DNA from: Notospermus geniculatus
Taxonomy: Eukaryota; Nemertea; Pilidiophora; Heteronemertea; Lineidae
Direction: 5' to 3'
Length of the DNA stretch: 64,000 nucleotides
Assembly (NCBI GenBank): GCA_002633025.1
Contig: NMRB01000287.1
Span: 119,734 to 183,733 of the forward strand
Position 1 is the stretch's first letter, and each line of letters begins with the position of its first letter. This document shows, piece by piece, positions 8,976-20,227 of this stretch. The position numbers and the translations under genes were made by a program. The notes beneath the pieces were generated by a model that was given only the letters and a program-made list of their open reading frames with translations, searched no databases and was not told the origin of the DNA.

Positions 8976-10007
8976 ATGTACCAAAGGATGAGCAACCGAA
9001 GTTATGCTGGAGATGGAAGCATTTTCTCTTTCTCGACATTTTCTTCGCTGTTGTCAGCAACAACAGGCAGTTTAATCGACAACGGAGCCGTATTTGCTGA
9101 ACTATCCAACGCCGTTTCCAAATATGTTTTCCCAGTTCTTGTTGCCTGTGGATTCCTTAACAATGTTCTCATCCTCATTGTCATGTCTCGAAAGAGGTAC
9201 AAGGCAATCGTCAGCTGCTTTTACCTGAGGTCACTGGCGGTGTTTGATATCCTAAACATGATTTGGTTCACACAGATTCATATTCATGGTGTTATGTCAG
9301 CTGGAGCAGCTGCTATCGGTGATGTATTCTGTGCAGAATCATTTGCTTTGTGTTACTTTGCAACAAATGCGTCAAACTGGACGACGGTACTGATGACGTA
9401 TACACGTCTTATTGCTGTTGTATTTCCACTGAAAGTAGGCATATGGTGCACACGTAAAGCAGCACGTATATACATGACAACAATCATCCTAATTTTTGCC
9501 ATCATATCTTGCAGTCAGTGTGGTCTCTGGGTACGGGCTGGCGGATCGGATCCTGTTTTTTATTGTCACTTAAAAGTCTCAGTTCAAACTGCAAATATCT
9601 ATGCCCGGGTCCATTCAATCATGTCACAGGTTACTCCTTGTCTTTTTATTTTGATCTTCAATTGTGGGATATTCCTTAAGCTGCGCATTCACGGAACCAG
9701 GTTGAAAGACGAAGCGTCCAAGGAAGAACAGATGGCAAAGACAATGGTAATGGTGGCCTCGGTCGTTTTCTTGGTTCTCATGTTTCCGTACGTTCTTGTC
9801 ACTTACATCCTAGACTATGGTCTATACACAGATCCCAATTCAAAAACTCCTTATGAACGGAATCTTGCCATTTTTTGTCATGCCGTTGCAAACATTTTCT
9901 ATGGCGCAAATAGTGTCGTGAACTTCTTCATTTACTGCCTATGTTGCAAGAAATTCAGACAGGAGTTTGTGGAAATATTTTGGTGTGGCAGAAAGTTGTT
10001 AGAATAG
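8976..10007 (+). CDS. Class A GPCR, tandem copy 5
   Basis: Intact single-exon receptor of 343 aa. It starts MYQRMSNRS and lacks one N-terminal residue relative to copies 2 and 3. The helices and motifs are as in copy 2: TM2 Asp, TM3-ECL2 cysteines, T-R-L for DRY, Pro in TM6 and N-F-F-I-Y in TM7. ECL2 ('DPVFYCHL') equals copy 2, while TM7 ('IFCHAVANIFYGAN') is a mix of the copy 2 and copy 3 types. The proximal promoter differs from copies 2-4 because of the insert at 8668-8881. AATAAA at 10031 suggests normal 3' processing. The ligand is unknown; a peptide is the best guess from family resemblance. Confidence 0.93.
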   Translation: MYQRMSNRSYAGDGSIFSFSTFSSLLSATTGSLIDNGAVFAELSNAVSKYVFPVLVACGFLNNVLILIVMSRKRYKAIVSCFYLRSLAVFDILNMIWFTQIHIHGVMSAGAAAIGDVFCAESFALCYFATNASNWTTVLMTYTRLIAVVFPLKVGIWCTRKAARIYMTTIILIFAIISCSQCGLWVRAGGSDPVFYCHLKVSVQTANIYARVHSIMSQVTPCLFILIFNCGIFLKLRIHGTRLKDEASKEEQMAKTMVMVASVVFLVLMFPYVLVTYILDYGLYTDPNSKTPYERNLAIFCHAVANIFYGANSVVNFFIYCLCCKKFRQEFVEIFWCGRKLLE

Positions 10008-10030
10008 GTATAACATCTGATCATCTTTTT

Positions 10031-10036
10031 AATAAA
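10031..10036 (+). terminator. Poly(A) signal AATAAA after copy 5
   Basis: It lies 24 bases past the stop codon in the same 'aataaacatacggtatt' context as after copy 2, which suggests that copies 2 and 5 share a 3' end by descent or conversion. Confidence 0.5.
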
Positions 10037-10039
10037 CAT

Positions 10040-10570
10040 ACGGTATTTTATTCTCCAACTTCGCCTTATCATCAGTATCTGTACCTACCCATCTTTGCCG
10101 CTACACTCCAGCGGGGCTCAATAATCCTTTGGTCGTGAGTGACAGCTCTTTCTTAATCTTCCAACGGACTTTATATAATCGTCGCGACGACATCCCGAGG
10201 AATTTTGATGTGTCGAACAGTCGAATGGAGCGCAATGACCAGGGGCGACCGCCACGAAACTACGATAGCACTAACAGGGCCTAACAGAGAAACTCTGTAA
10301 TGGTAAAAGTCATTGCATACCTCTCTGTTAGGCACTGTTAGTGCTATCGGAGTTTCGTGGCGGCCCGCCCAGGAGTATAGACCCTGGTTAGCCTACGTCT
10401 ACCAGACCATCATCGCCATACAATACATGCCTAATATCGAGAACCGAGATGAAGCTGAATGGTGGTGCAGATGGACCCGGTGTGCCAAGGATTGTCATAC
10501 AGTACCCGCCATCATTTCTGGTTCTTTTGCTACAAGGCAGTAATCACAGAGTGTCTGGGAGCCAACATGC
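10040..10570 (+). repeat. 3' flank of duplication unit after copy 5 (end of array)
   Basis: The landmarks 'cgcgacgacatcccgaggaa', 'aatggagcgcaatgacc' and 'gatgaagctgaatggtggtg' are present. The last shared text is 'gagccaacatgcga', also seen at 893-906. The array ends here. Confidence 0.7.
10249..10363. mobile_element. Palindromic MITE in the copy-5 3' flank
   Basis: The ends 'ccgccacgaaactacgatag' and 'ctatcggagtttcgtggcgg' are inverted repeats with one mismatch, extended by 'cactaacag' and 'gcctaacagag' blocks. It is related in position and motif ('cgatag', 'gtgctatcgg') to 7024-7134. Confidence 0.72.
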
Positions 10571-12298
10571 GATCGAGTTTCCAGAATTACCAACCAGCTG
10601 GTATGTCTTGTGTGTGATATTTTTGAGGTTTGTAGGCCCTAATACGTCCGTTTCCTCTCCAAAAGTCACTTAATGCCAAAGGTACGTACGCATAGAGAGT
10701 TTATGGGCCGTATTCAAAAAGCTTTAGCTATTGTTTGCAGGGTATAATACAAAAGTCTCAGGCGGTTGTCAGTTTGTGTCCTCCCGGATTTTGCCATTTT
10801 TTATGTACTGTATAACGACATTTTTTTGTAAAATTCTGTTTCTCCTGCATAGTATGTAATAGACCAGTCGCAATAAAGCACGAGTTATTTTGTGAACAAG
10901 CGTTGTTTTGTCAGGTATGTGTTAGGTGCAACAAGCTTAAGCGTGATGCGCAGGTGGCGCCCCATGCAGTAATATTGACTAGATTGTCAATTTGTCAGGA
11001 TCTAGGCTGCGATGCCAATGGCATTTGCGAGAGCCAGAGTTGCTGAATAAGTTCGATTTTTAGGCAGGTTATTTTGTGTTAGGCGAAGTCGTTTTGCCAT
11101 TAGGGTTCCACGGTTGTTTGGAATGTTCTGTAGGATAGCAGCCCTTCTTTGTACATTTAGTACATTAAGTATGGGGTACACTTGGCACGAGGTGTCTGTA
11201 TTGCTGGTCCGTGATTTAGTGTTATGCGTATCGCTGTTCACAACCACAGTGTTGTGGGCATACAAGCAGGGAGATAGCAATCAGTTATTTAGTTTAAAGG
11301 TTAGGTATGTAGTAGTTAGTAGATAGTTAGCTATAGTGATTAACCATGACTACTATATATATATGCATAGTGTTGTTTTTTTTAAAATTTAGATCATCAA
11401 TTGCCGCCCAATTCTTGTCAGTGCCAATCGACTTGTATAGCCCCCTAAAACAGATACTTGTCTGTGGTGAATGTCATGTCACATCTTCCGTTGTTCTCTT
11501 TGTGGGGCGGTCATTACTCAGCTAAACCAACCGTCATGGTTGTCGTCTTTAGGCTATGCCCCTTTAGTTGTCAGGTGTACTGGTGCTCTGGGGGGTTATT
11601 CACTAAGCCCACGCTAATTCTTGCGTTGCGTGGAGTTAGCGTAGCGTTTGCGTGGACTTTGCGGGATCGCTAACTTGGCGTAACGTGGTATTCACAACCC
11701 CCCCCCCAAACTCCACGCTTAACACAACGCTATTACCGGGCACGCAAACTGACATAATTGACCATCACAGAGGTTGCACAGTTGTCATGTCCATTAGCTA
11801 AAAGTCAGATTTGAATTTCCCACTTCAAAACTTTAAGTTTGTGATGTCACTTCCTGTTCCTGTATTTCCCATAATGCCCTTCTCTTAAGCCCTTTTTACA
11901 CCACCTGAGGCAATGCCTGATTTCTGTTGTGAAATCCACTTTTTCTTAGTCCATCTGAACTATTTCAACANCCTGTCATTTTGGTTGACTGGTTTGGCCA
12001 CGCCGCCATCTTGGAATGGCTTACCTGGTACTTGCCACATTGGGTGGTTTTTGTAGATGAAGTTTTGTAGATGACTAGTCATATGTATGGTACTTTTGTG
12101 TGCCTTTTTCTTTTATTACTTTTTTGTAAGACTTGTTTATTTGTTTCCAGTAAACCGTCGTTTGATCATCAAATTCGTCGTTCATGTTGGTCACGAGTTC
12201 GAGACGGTCCCCATTATGGCTCCTACATCGTTTGAGAAAAATTGTCGTCGTCTAAGAAGAGTCAAGGATACGTAAGCTTGGAAATCGCACGGTTCTTG
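10571..12298. other. Intergenic stretch with no recognised gene
   Basis: I see no coding signal. A partly palindromic patch rich in 'ttgcgttgcgtggagttagc' lies at 11600-11720 next to a C8 run. An ambiguous base is at 11971. Any 5' LTR and primer-binding site of the following retrotransposon should lie near the right end, but none was identified. Confidence 0.5.
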
Positions 12299-12456
12299 GA
12301 GATTCGGATCGTTCGTCATTGGGTCGTTCATCGCCAGATCGTTCGTTATTTGGATCGCACAACATTTGGATCGTTCGTCATTGGGTCGTTCATCGCCGGA
12401 TCGTTCGTCACTTGGATCATACGACATTTGGATCGTGAATCGTGAATCGTTCGGAT
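12299..12456 (+). repeat. GGATCGTTCGTC tandem repeat in the retroelement leader
   Basis: The block 'ttcgtcattgggtcgttcat' occurs at about 12312 and again 65 bases later. Shorter variants ('ggatcgttcgt', 'tttggatcg') fill the gaps. It lies between 57 and 214 bases before the Gag start, so it is probably in the untranslated leader of the BEL/Pao element. Confidence 0.6.
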
Positions 12457-12512
12457 CGATTGCAACTATGTCATTGTAATCATCGTTTTCGTGGAGCTCT
12501 TCTCATATAATT

Positions 12513-12905
12513 ATGTCGAAATCAGTAAAGGAGGTTCGCAAACGGGAAAAGGCATTGGAAACTGAGTTGCAGGCTCTGAAAGCTTCACGTTCTGTGGCTG
12601 TGCGAAAAAATGTAAGGTCATGGCTCCAGGACAATGACTTCGATGTCGAGGACAGTTCGGTCTATTGCGTAAATATGCGTGCCAAAGGTGATGAAGAATC
12701 AGTAAAGTCTAGCTTGTCAGTCTTAAGTGAATCGAAGCTGAAGGAAGAAACAAAACTAGCCGAGTTAAGAGCTAAAGCCTCTGCTCAAAGGAGAAAGCAG
12801 AAGATTGCTAAGCAGGAATTCGAATTGGCACAGCAGATGGAGGAGAAGGCTTTCGAACTTAGACAGAAAAGTGAGAATGTCGATTTAATGGAACAACTTG
12901 AGTAG
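12513..12905 (+). CDS. BEL/Pao retrotransposon, N-terminal Gag segment
   Basis: This 130-codon frame starts MSKSVKEV and is highly charged. A long heptad-like coiled coil (about residues 65-130, rich in Lys, Glu and Gln) fits the N-terminal helical part found before the DUF1759 Gag region in Pao elements. It ends at a TAG at 12903-12905. The next frame, which opens at 12902, carries the rest of the polyprotein, so the break is most simply a one-base change or, less likely, a translational frameshift. I see no classical slippery heptamer at the junction. Expression would form virus-like particles in the cytoplasm. Confidence 0.8.
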   Translation: MSKSVKEVRKREKALETELQALKASRSVAVRKNVRSWLQDNDFDVEDSSVYCVNMRAKGDEESVKSSLSVLSESKLKEETKLAELRAKASAQRRKQKIAKQEFELAQQMEEKAFELRQKSENVDLMEQLE

Positions 12906-15900
12906 CTGATGCAAAAGTGAAGTTGCTTGCACAGTATGAAGAAGGTTCATCTGTCAAGTCTCAGTCCAAGTCGAAACCTAAGCCTGCCCCACAGTCGTGC
13001 TTGAAACGACCAGTGGAACCGAAAGTTTTGGACTTTGATGAAGCGACCAGTAGTGAAGGATCGTTTAGTTCCGAGGCACTGGCAGCCTTCCAGGACATCA
13101 TTAGGAAACAAAATGAGATAACCGAGGCACTCGTGAAGCAAAATCTGAAGAGCACTTTGCCCTTTAGGAAAGTACCGGTCTTCAGTGGAGATCCTTTGGA
13201 GTTTAGGTTATTCATACGAGCATTCGAGCATGGCGTCGTCGATAAATCGGACAGTCCGAAGGATCACATCTATTACTTGGAGCAGTTCACCTCAGGTGAG
13301 CCACGTGAGTTGGTCAGAAGCTGTTTGCACATGAATCCCGAGGATGGTTACAAGCGAGCGATGGAATTGCTGAAGATAAACTTCGGGGACGAATACAAGA
13401 TTTCAACTTCGTTCATCGAAAAGGCTATGAAATGGCCTAGTATCAAGGCCGAAGATCCTGTTAATTTGAAGAAGTTCTCCTTGTTCCTGCTTGGGTGTTT
13501 GAATACAATGAAAGATATTGACTATCTAAGAGAGCTTGACCATCCAAAGAATTTGAAGGAGCTTGTTGGAAAACTCCCGTTCAAACTTCGAGATCGCTGG
13601 AGGAATCATGCGTTTGGAATCACTGAGAAGAAGAAGCGAGTGAAGTTTGAAGACTTTGCTGCATTTGTTGACAAACAGTCGAAAGTTCTTAATGAACCAG
13701 TGTTTGGCACCATTACCGACAGTAAGGATGTCGCCCCGAAATCTCGATCCAAAGTCAAGAAGGAGAAGACGAAGGATAGCTATGTCACTGGTGTTGATGT
13801 GGAGACTCCGCCTAGTTCTAGTGGAGGCAAGCCTACTGTGAAACAGTGTCTCTTTTGTAAGGGAGATCACAACTTGGATGAATGCCAGCAACTGTCTGCT
13901 AAACCGAACACTGAGAAGATCCAGTTCCTGCGATCAAATGGTCTCTGTTTTGGTTGCCTTAGAAAGGAGGGTCATCGTAGTAAGGACTGTGCTAACAGGC
14001 TCAAGTGCGCAGTTTGTGCAGAATCACATCCCACGGTTTTGCACAGGAATAAAAAGGACAGTGACAAACCAGTCTCTGAGGTGAAAAGTGGTTTCACTTC
14101 TGGTATGAAAGCAGAGTGCGCAATGTCAATCGTGCCAGTAACTGTCAAAGCTATGAACAGTAGTAAGAAGGTGAATACATACGCTTTCCTTGATACAGGG
14201 AGTACAGCTTCTTTCTGCTCGGAGGGATTGATGAGAGCCCTCAACCTTCGAGGAAACAAGGTTAAAATCAGTCTCTCAACGATGTCTGAGGTGTCAAAAC
14301 CTACAACTAGCTACTTGCTGAAAGGTATGGAAATCAGCAGCTTGGATGGAGGGGTATTCACGGAACTTCCCGAGCTTTATACCCAGCCGCAGTTGCCTGT
14401 CACAAGGAAGGATATCCCGAGTAAGGAGGACATAGAGAAGTGGCCTTACCTGAGTGACATAAACATTCCTGAGATCGATGCGGACGTCGACCTGTTGATT
14501 GGTTCTAATGCGCCTAAACTCATGGAACCTTACGAGATCATTCAAAGCCAAGGCAATGGTCCCTTTGCTACAAGAACACTTCTTGGTTGGGCAGTCAACG
14601 GTCCAATGAAACCTGACATGGAGTCGAGCAATCCAGATGGTGTCTGCATCTCAGTGAACAAAGTTAGCGTCTTGGAGGAACAGCTCCACCAGTATTTTAA
14701 CCAAGACTTTAGTGAGCGCACCTCTGACGACAAAGATGAGTTGTCACAAGACGATCGTAGGTTTTTGGAAATAGCTGATAAGTCCGTGCACATGAAAGAT
14801 GGACATTATGTTCTTAGATTGCCTTTCAAACATGATTCTGTTGTGATGCCAAATAACAGATCACAAGCGGAACAGCGCGTGGCCATGTTGTCGAGAAAGT
14901 TTGAAAGGAACCATGAATACAAGGAGGAATATACAGCCTTCATGGAGAATGTTCTTACCAAGGGTTACGCTCGTCAAGTGCCGGAGGATCAGTTGAATCG
15001 TGGTGACGGTAAAGTCTGGTATTTGCCTCACCACGGGGTTTACCACCCCAAAAAGAACAAATTACGTGTCGTTTTCGATTGCGGTGCAAGGTTCGGTGGG
15101 ACATCACTCAATGATGAACTCTTACAAGGGCCCAACCTCACCAACTCGCTCTTGGGAACACTGCTGAGATTCAGAGAGGACAATATCGCTATGATCGGAG
15201 ATATTGAATCTATGTTCTACCAGGTTCGAGTCCCTCCTGAGGACGCCAGTTTTCTCAGATTCTTGTGGTGGAAAGATGGAGATACATCTGGCCCACTCAT
15301 CGAGTACCAGATGATGGTGCATTTGTTTGGCGCGTCGTCATCGCCAAGTTGTTCAAATTACGCCCTGCGACGTACAGCAACGGACAATCAAACATCGTTT
15401 GATCAGGAGGTCACAGACACTCTCCTAAGACACATGTACGTTGATGACTGTCTTCGTAACCAGGCTTCAGATGCTGATGCTATTCCTTTATTGGCTGATG
15501 TAGTGAGACTTTGTGCCGAGGGTGGTTTTCGAATGACAAAGTGGAGCAGCAATAGTCGCGCTGTCATTGAATCTGTAGCAGAACAGGATAGAGCTAAAGA
15601 TGTAAAGAGCATCGATCTAGATAAGGACAGTTTGCCACTTGAACGAGCATTGGGCGTTCAATGGGATCCCGAGTTGGATATGTTTGGATTCAAGTCTGTT
15701 GACAAGGATAAATCACCAACACGCCGCGGTATCCTTTCTGTCACTAGTTCTGTCTATGATCCCATTGGATTCCTCTCGCCATTTATTCTCAAGGCTAAGC
15801 AGATCCTGCAAGACTTGTGTAAACTGAAAATTGGATGGGACGATGATATCCCGGAGGAACACTTGAGTAAATGGCAGAGATGGTTGTCAGACTTACCCAA

Positions 15901-17030
15901 GATTGCGGAGTTCCAAACGGAGAGGTGCGTTAAACCCAAGGACTTTGGCAAAGTTGTAAACTCGCAGTTGATGCACTTCTGTGATAGCAGTGAAAGTGGA
16001 TATGGTGTAGTCTCTTATCTAAGACTGGTGAATGAAGATGGTAGGATTCACTGTTGCCTGTTGTTGAGCAAGTCACGTGTTACTCCGCTCAAGCAGATTA
16101 CAATTCCCAGGATGGAATTAGCAGCAGCAACCACGGCTGTTCGTGTGGACAGCATGCTCAGGAAGGAAATTGATATGCCAATTGACAAATCGGTCTTTTG
16201 GACTGATAGTACAGCCGTACTGAAGTACATCAGAAATAAGAGAACTCGATTCAAGACATTTGTCGCAAATCGACTACAGATAATCCATGATGGTTCACAT
16301 CCGTCGCAGTGGTGTTACGTAGACTCTAAGACCAACCCGGCTGATCATGCTTCAAGAGGACTGTGGGCTGATGACTTACTCCGATGTAGTTCTTGGCTAA
16401 ACGGTCCAGAGTTTCTGTGGAAACCTGTGGAAGAATGGCCCATATACCCTAGTGTCGTCGCAAACCTGGTAGGGGCTGATGATGATGACCCCGAGATTAA
16501 AAGTGCAGCAATCACTACAGATCACCCGGTAGTGGAGAGTGATGGCTCAGCAGTCGTGAATCAGCTTATCAACCACCACTCATCCTGGCATAGGCTGAAG
16601 AGAGGTGTTGCGCAGATACTGAGAGTCCGTGACATGTTGCTCAGACGTAGTAAGCAGACAACTGGGGATCATCAGGACAGTGTAGGTCGTACGGAGTTGA
16701 CCACACAAGAGATAAACAGAGCTGAGAAAGCTATTCTGGTCTTCACGCAGCAGAACCACTTCTCGGAGGAATTGAGATGTCTTCAGCAGGAACCGGGAAA
16801 TGGTGTCAAAAAATCAAGTTCGCTGTATAGATTGGATCCCATCATGGACAATGATTTGATCAAAGTTGGAGGTCGACTGAACAAGTCATCGTTGCCTGAG
16901 GATGCAAGACATCCTGTTGTAGTACCAAAGAACTCTCGTGTCGCAAAGTTGATACTGGAGGAAATTCATCGCAACTTACTCCACAGCGGCAGAAATCATA
17001 TGATTTCTAAACTACGGCAAAACTACTGGA
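12902..17030 (+). CDS. BEL/Pao retrotransposon Gag-Pol polyprotein, 3' part lost in gap
   Basis: This open frame of about 1370 codons runs into the assembly gap. Counting from the GTG at 12917, the order is: Gag DUF1759-like region (about 60-250); three zinc knuckles at 311-323 (C-x2-C-x3-H-x4-C), 344-358 (C-x2-C-x5-H-x4-C) and 364-376 (C-x2-C-x3-H-x4-H); aspartic protease with the D-T-G-S motif at Asp426; a Pao-type domain; reverse transcriptase with Y-V-D-D at 841-844; RNase H with acidic residues in C-D-S-S (Asp1023), M-E-L-A, W-T-D-S and N-P-A-D; and the first half of the integrase zinc-binding domain ('HRNLLHSGRNHMISKL'). The order protease-RT-RNase H-integrase and the YVDD box are diagnostic for BEL/Pao. 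The catalytic integrase core and 3' LTR are not present: the gap is only 233 bases and palindromic repeats follow. No other frameshift is visible, so the copy may be fairly young. Confidence 0.93.
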
Positions 17031-17263
17031 NNNNNNNNNNNNNNNNNNNNNNNNNNNNNNNNNNNNNNNNNNNNNNNNNNNNNNNNNNNNNNNNNNNNNN
17101 NNNNNNNNNNNNNNNNNNNNNNNNNNNNNNNNNNNNNNNNNNNNNNNNNNNNNNNNNNNNNNNNNNNNNNNNNNNNNNNNNNNNNNNNNNNNNNNNNNNN
17201 NNNNNNNNNNNNNNNNNNNNNNNNNNNNNNNNNNNNNNNNNNNNNNNNNNNNNNNNNNNNNNN
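17031..17263. other. Assembly gap (233 N)
   Basis: The gap lies between the retrotransposon integrase and a long palindromic array. A hairpin-forming repeat next to the gap probably explains why the assembly broke. The true size may differ. Confidence 0.95.
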
Positions 17264-18425
17264 AACTAGAAAAGTCAGACCCCACTAGAAAACACAGACC
17301 CACTCAACTAGAAAAGTCAGACCCCACTAGAAAACACAGACCCACTCAACTAGAAAAGTCAGACCCCACTAGAAAACACAGACCCACTCAACTAGAAAAG
17401 TCAGACCCTACTGGAAAACACAAGACCCTTTCCCCGTCATGAAAATTGCAGGTGGCGCCGCCTGGTGGCCAGGCTTGGTACTATTGGCATATCTTTCTTA
17501 TTTATGAACGGATTTTCAAAATTTCAATTGTATTCTCATATATTAATGGACGTTGATCTGTCACAGTATGAAAATTGCAGGTGGCGCCACCTGGTGGCCA
17601 GATTTGGTACTATTGGCATATATTCCTCATCCATGAATGGATTTTCAAATTTTCAATTGTATTCTCATATACTAGTGGACGTTGGTCTGTTACAGTATGA
17701 AAATTGCAGGTGGCACCACCTGGTGGCCAGATTTGGTACTATTGGCATATATTCCTCATCTGATCTCAAAATTTCAATTGTACTCTCATATACTAATGGA
17801 CATTGATCTGTTATTATGGTTACGGTATGAAAATTGCAGGTGGTGCCACCTGCTGGCGAGATTTGGTACTATTGGCATATATTCCTCATCCATGAATGGA
17901 TTTTCAAATTTTCAATTGTATTCTCATATACTAGTGGACGTTGGTCTGTTACAGTGTGAAAATTGCAGGTGGCGCCACCTGCAATTTTCATACTGTGACA
18001 GATCAACGTCCATTAAAATTATGAGAATACAATTGAAATTTTGAAAATTCATTCATGGATGAGGAAGATATGCCAATAGTACCAAATCTGGCCACAAGGT
18101 GGCGCCACCTGCAATTTTCATACTGTGACAGATCAACGTCCATTAATATATGAGAATACAATTGAAATTTTGAAAATCCATTCATAAATAAGAAAGGTAT
18201 GCCAATAGTACCAAGCCTGGCCACCAGGCGGCGCCACCTGCAATTTTCATGACGGGGAAAGGGTCTTGTGTTTTCCAGTAGGGTCTGACTTTTCTAGTTG
18301 AGTGGGTCTGTGTTTTCTAGTGGGGTCTGACTTTTCTAGTTGAGTGGGTCTGTGTTTTCTAGTGGGGTCTGACTTTTCTAGTTGAGTGGGTCTGTGTTTT
18401 CTAGTGGGGTCTGACTTTTCTAGGT
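17264..18425. mobile_element. Fold-back element with arms made of tandem subrepeats
   Basis: The left arm has four 42-base units ('actagaaaagtcagacccca...') at 17264-17430, then four units of about 130 bases starting 'atgaaaattgcaggtggcgc' near 17442, 17570, 17698 and 17828. The right arm has two of the 130-base units inverted, then about four of the 42-base units inverted (18253-18424). The axis is a perfect 34-base palindrome at 17957-17990 centred on GGC|GCC. This matches the plan of Drosophila FB and Galileo-type fold-back transposons, whose long inverted ends are built of subrepeats. No coding region lies between the arms. Confidence 0.85.
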
Positions 18426-18974
18426 CTGAGGTCTGAGGTCTGTGTTTTATTGACACCCCGGTGGAGAGGGTTACTCCGTCCGACGTCGTAGGTTTCCTCC
18501 GAGTTCTTTGGTGTCCTCCTGCATTCGAGTAAGCACAATATTGTCATCAGGGCTATTTATAATGTTAACTAGGTCTGGAGAAAATGTATACAGGCCGAAA
18601 TTCCGTATGGTCAATTCTATTCCGAGAGATTTGTCCTGAAGAAAAATGTTTGAAAATCGCATTTCCCACAGTGTTTAGCCATGTCCCCACATTTTGCCAG
18701 AGGTCCTCAGGCATGACCCCCGACCCCCATGATATGATCTAGGGGCAAGACCATCATTAGACCATTCAGACATTAGACCTATGACAATGACTGTCCAGTG
18801 GCTTACGATGGGACCCCAGCCGAAGACTCCCAACATGAACACAGGCATGCCTTCAAAGATACCTGAACATGGACTCAGGCAAAATTATAAGCCTAAAAAG
18901 TGAAAAAGAAAATCAGATAATGTTTTAAAAAGGTACAGATTGACAAGCATGGGCCGAGATACATTTTGTAAAAA
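18426..18974. other. No recognised feature
   Basis: After a short 'gaggtct' triplication (18422-18440) there is no coding or repeat signal that I can support. Confidence 0.4.
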
Positions 18975-19135
18975 GTGCCTTTTTTTCCTAGTTTCTGTTT
19001 TTAGAGTGCCTTTATTTCCTAGTGCCTTTTTTACCTAGTGCCTTTTTTTCCAGTGCCTTCTTTACCTAGTGTCTTTTTTCCGTGCCTTTTTTTCCAGTGC
19101 CTTTTTTCCAGTGCATTTTTTTCCAGTGCCTTTAT
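18975..19135. repeat. TTTTTTTCCAGTGCC minisatellite
   Basis: About eight to ten imperfect units of 15-20 bases: 'gtgcctttttt' alternates with 'acctag' or 'ccagt'. The motif is very close to the arrays at 25165-25340 and 26570-26745, where 'gtgtc' replaces 'gtgcc'. Confidence 0.8.
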
Positions 19136-19237
19136 TACCGTATACCGCATAAGGTACATCTTATGCACGCATTTATAGTCATTTATAGTCCGTTGCTTTA
19201 TGTGCACCTTTGCCTTTCTCTTTTGCCTTGCTTTGCA

Positions 19238-20227
19238 TGTACAATCTCGGTCATAAGTTATTAACCAGTGGATATTTGTCAATTACGCCGTGATCCCCCA
19301 ATATTTTTTCACCAATTTTTGACGCATATAGTTAGGTCATTTGTCCATCATTTGGCATAATGATTTTTCTGATCAGTTGGCTGACTTGGGTTTTACCGTT
19401 GTTCGAAGTTCACCGGTCAGAATGAGATTTTCGGAAACTCCGCAAATCCTGAAAATTTTCACCTGTAAAATCTTCCAGTGTCTGTATAGATGGATATCAG
19501 CATCAAAAATGTTCAAAATATTTGATGTTTTAACCTAAAAATGGCAACTTTGTTGGGATTTTTGCACTGTGGTTTGAAGCCCAGTCAACAGCACTCTGAG
19601 ATGACCCTCCTCAAGCTTTAACTAGGCCTAATATAATAGGCATTCTTCCGCCCTCATGCCATGGCATGCTCTTCCTAAAAGATGAATGCAGATCAGTTTC
19701 AACCATTCAATCAGGATGTCGACCCGAATCTGATCAGGCCCTATTCAACATGATCAATGAATGCAAACTGGCCCATAAAATGCCTGACCACAGAAAAAAA
19801 CCTGACTGGATTTTTGTCAATAGGAACCCAGTAAAGCTTGAGGGGTCATCTCAGAGTGCTGTTCACTGGACTTGAAAGCAAAGTGCTAAAATCCCAACTA
19901 AGTTGCCATTTTTAAGTTAAAAAATCAAAAATTATGAAAAGTTTTGACTCTGATATCCATCTATGCAGACAGAGGAAGATTTTGCAGGTGAAAATGTTCA
20001 GGAATTGTGAAGTTTCCGAAAATCTCATTCTGACCGGCGAACTTCGAACATGTCGAACAACGGTAAAACCCACGTCAGCCAACTGATCAGAAAATTCAAA
20101 TCATTATGCCAAATGATGGACAAATGATCTAACTATCATGCGTCAAAAATTGGTGAAAAAATATTGGGGGATCATGGCGTAATTGAGAAATATCCACTGG
20201 TTAATAACTTATGACCGAGATTGTACA
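19238..20227. mobile_element. Large fold-back element, arms about 385 bases
   Basis: 19238-19622 and about 19825-20227 are inverted copies of each other with scattered mismatches, for example 'tgtacaatctcggtcataag' at the left end and its complement at the right. The loop is about 200 bases. There is no coding capacity. The terminal TGTACA at 20222-20227 is also the first six bases of the next element. Confidence 0.85.

Noticed and set aside
12183-12206. B-box or primer-binding-site-like 'ggtcacgagttcgagac' before the retrotransposon
   Set aside because: It reads as a sense-strand B box rather than the complement of a tRNA 3' end, and no LTR end precedes it.
12896-12910. Programmed -1 frameshift between Gag segments
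   Set aside because: There is no X-XXY-YYZ slippery sequence and no obvious downstream stem; a single-base mutation is simpler.
12513-17030. Endogenous retrovirus with envelope
   Set aside because: The domain order, YVDD box and zinc-knuckle pattern are those of BEL/Pao; no envelope frame is visible before the gap.
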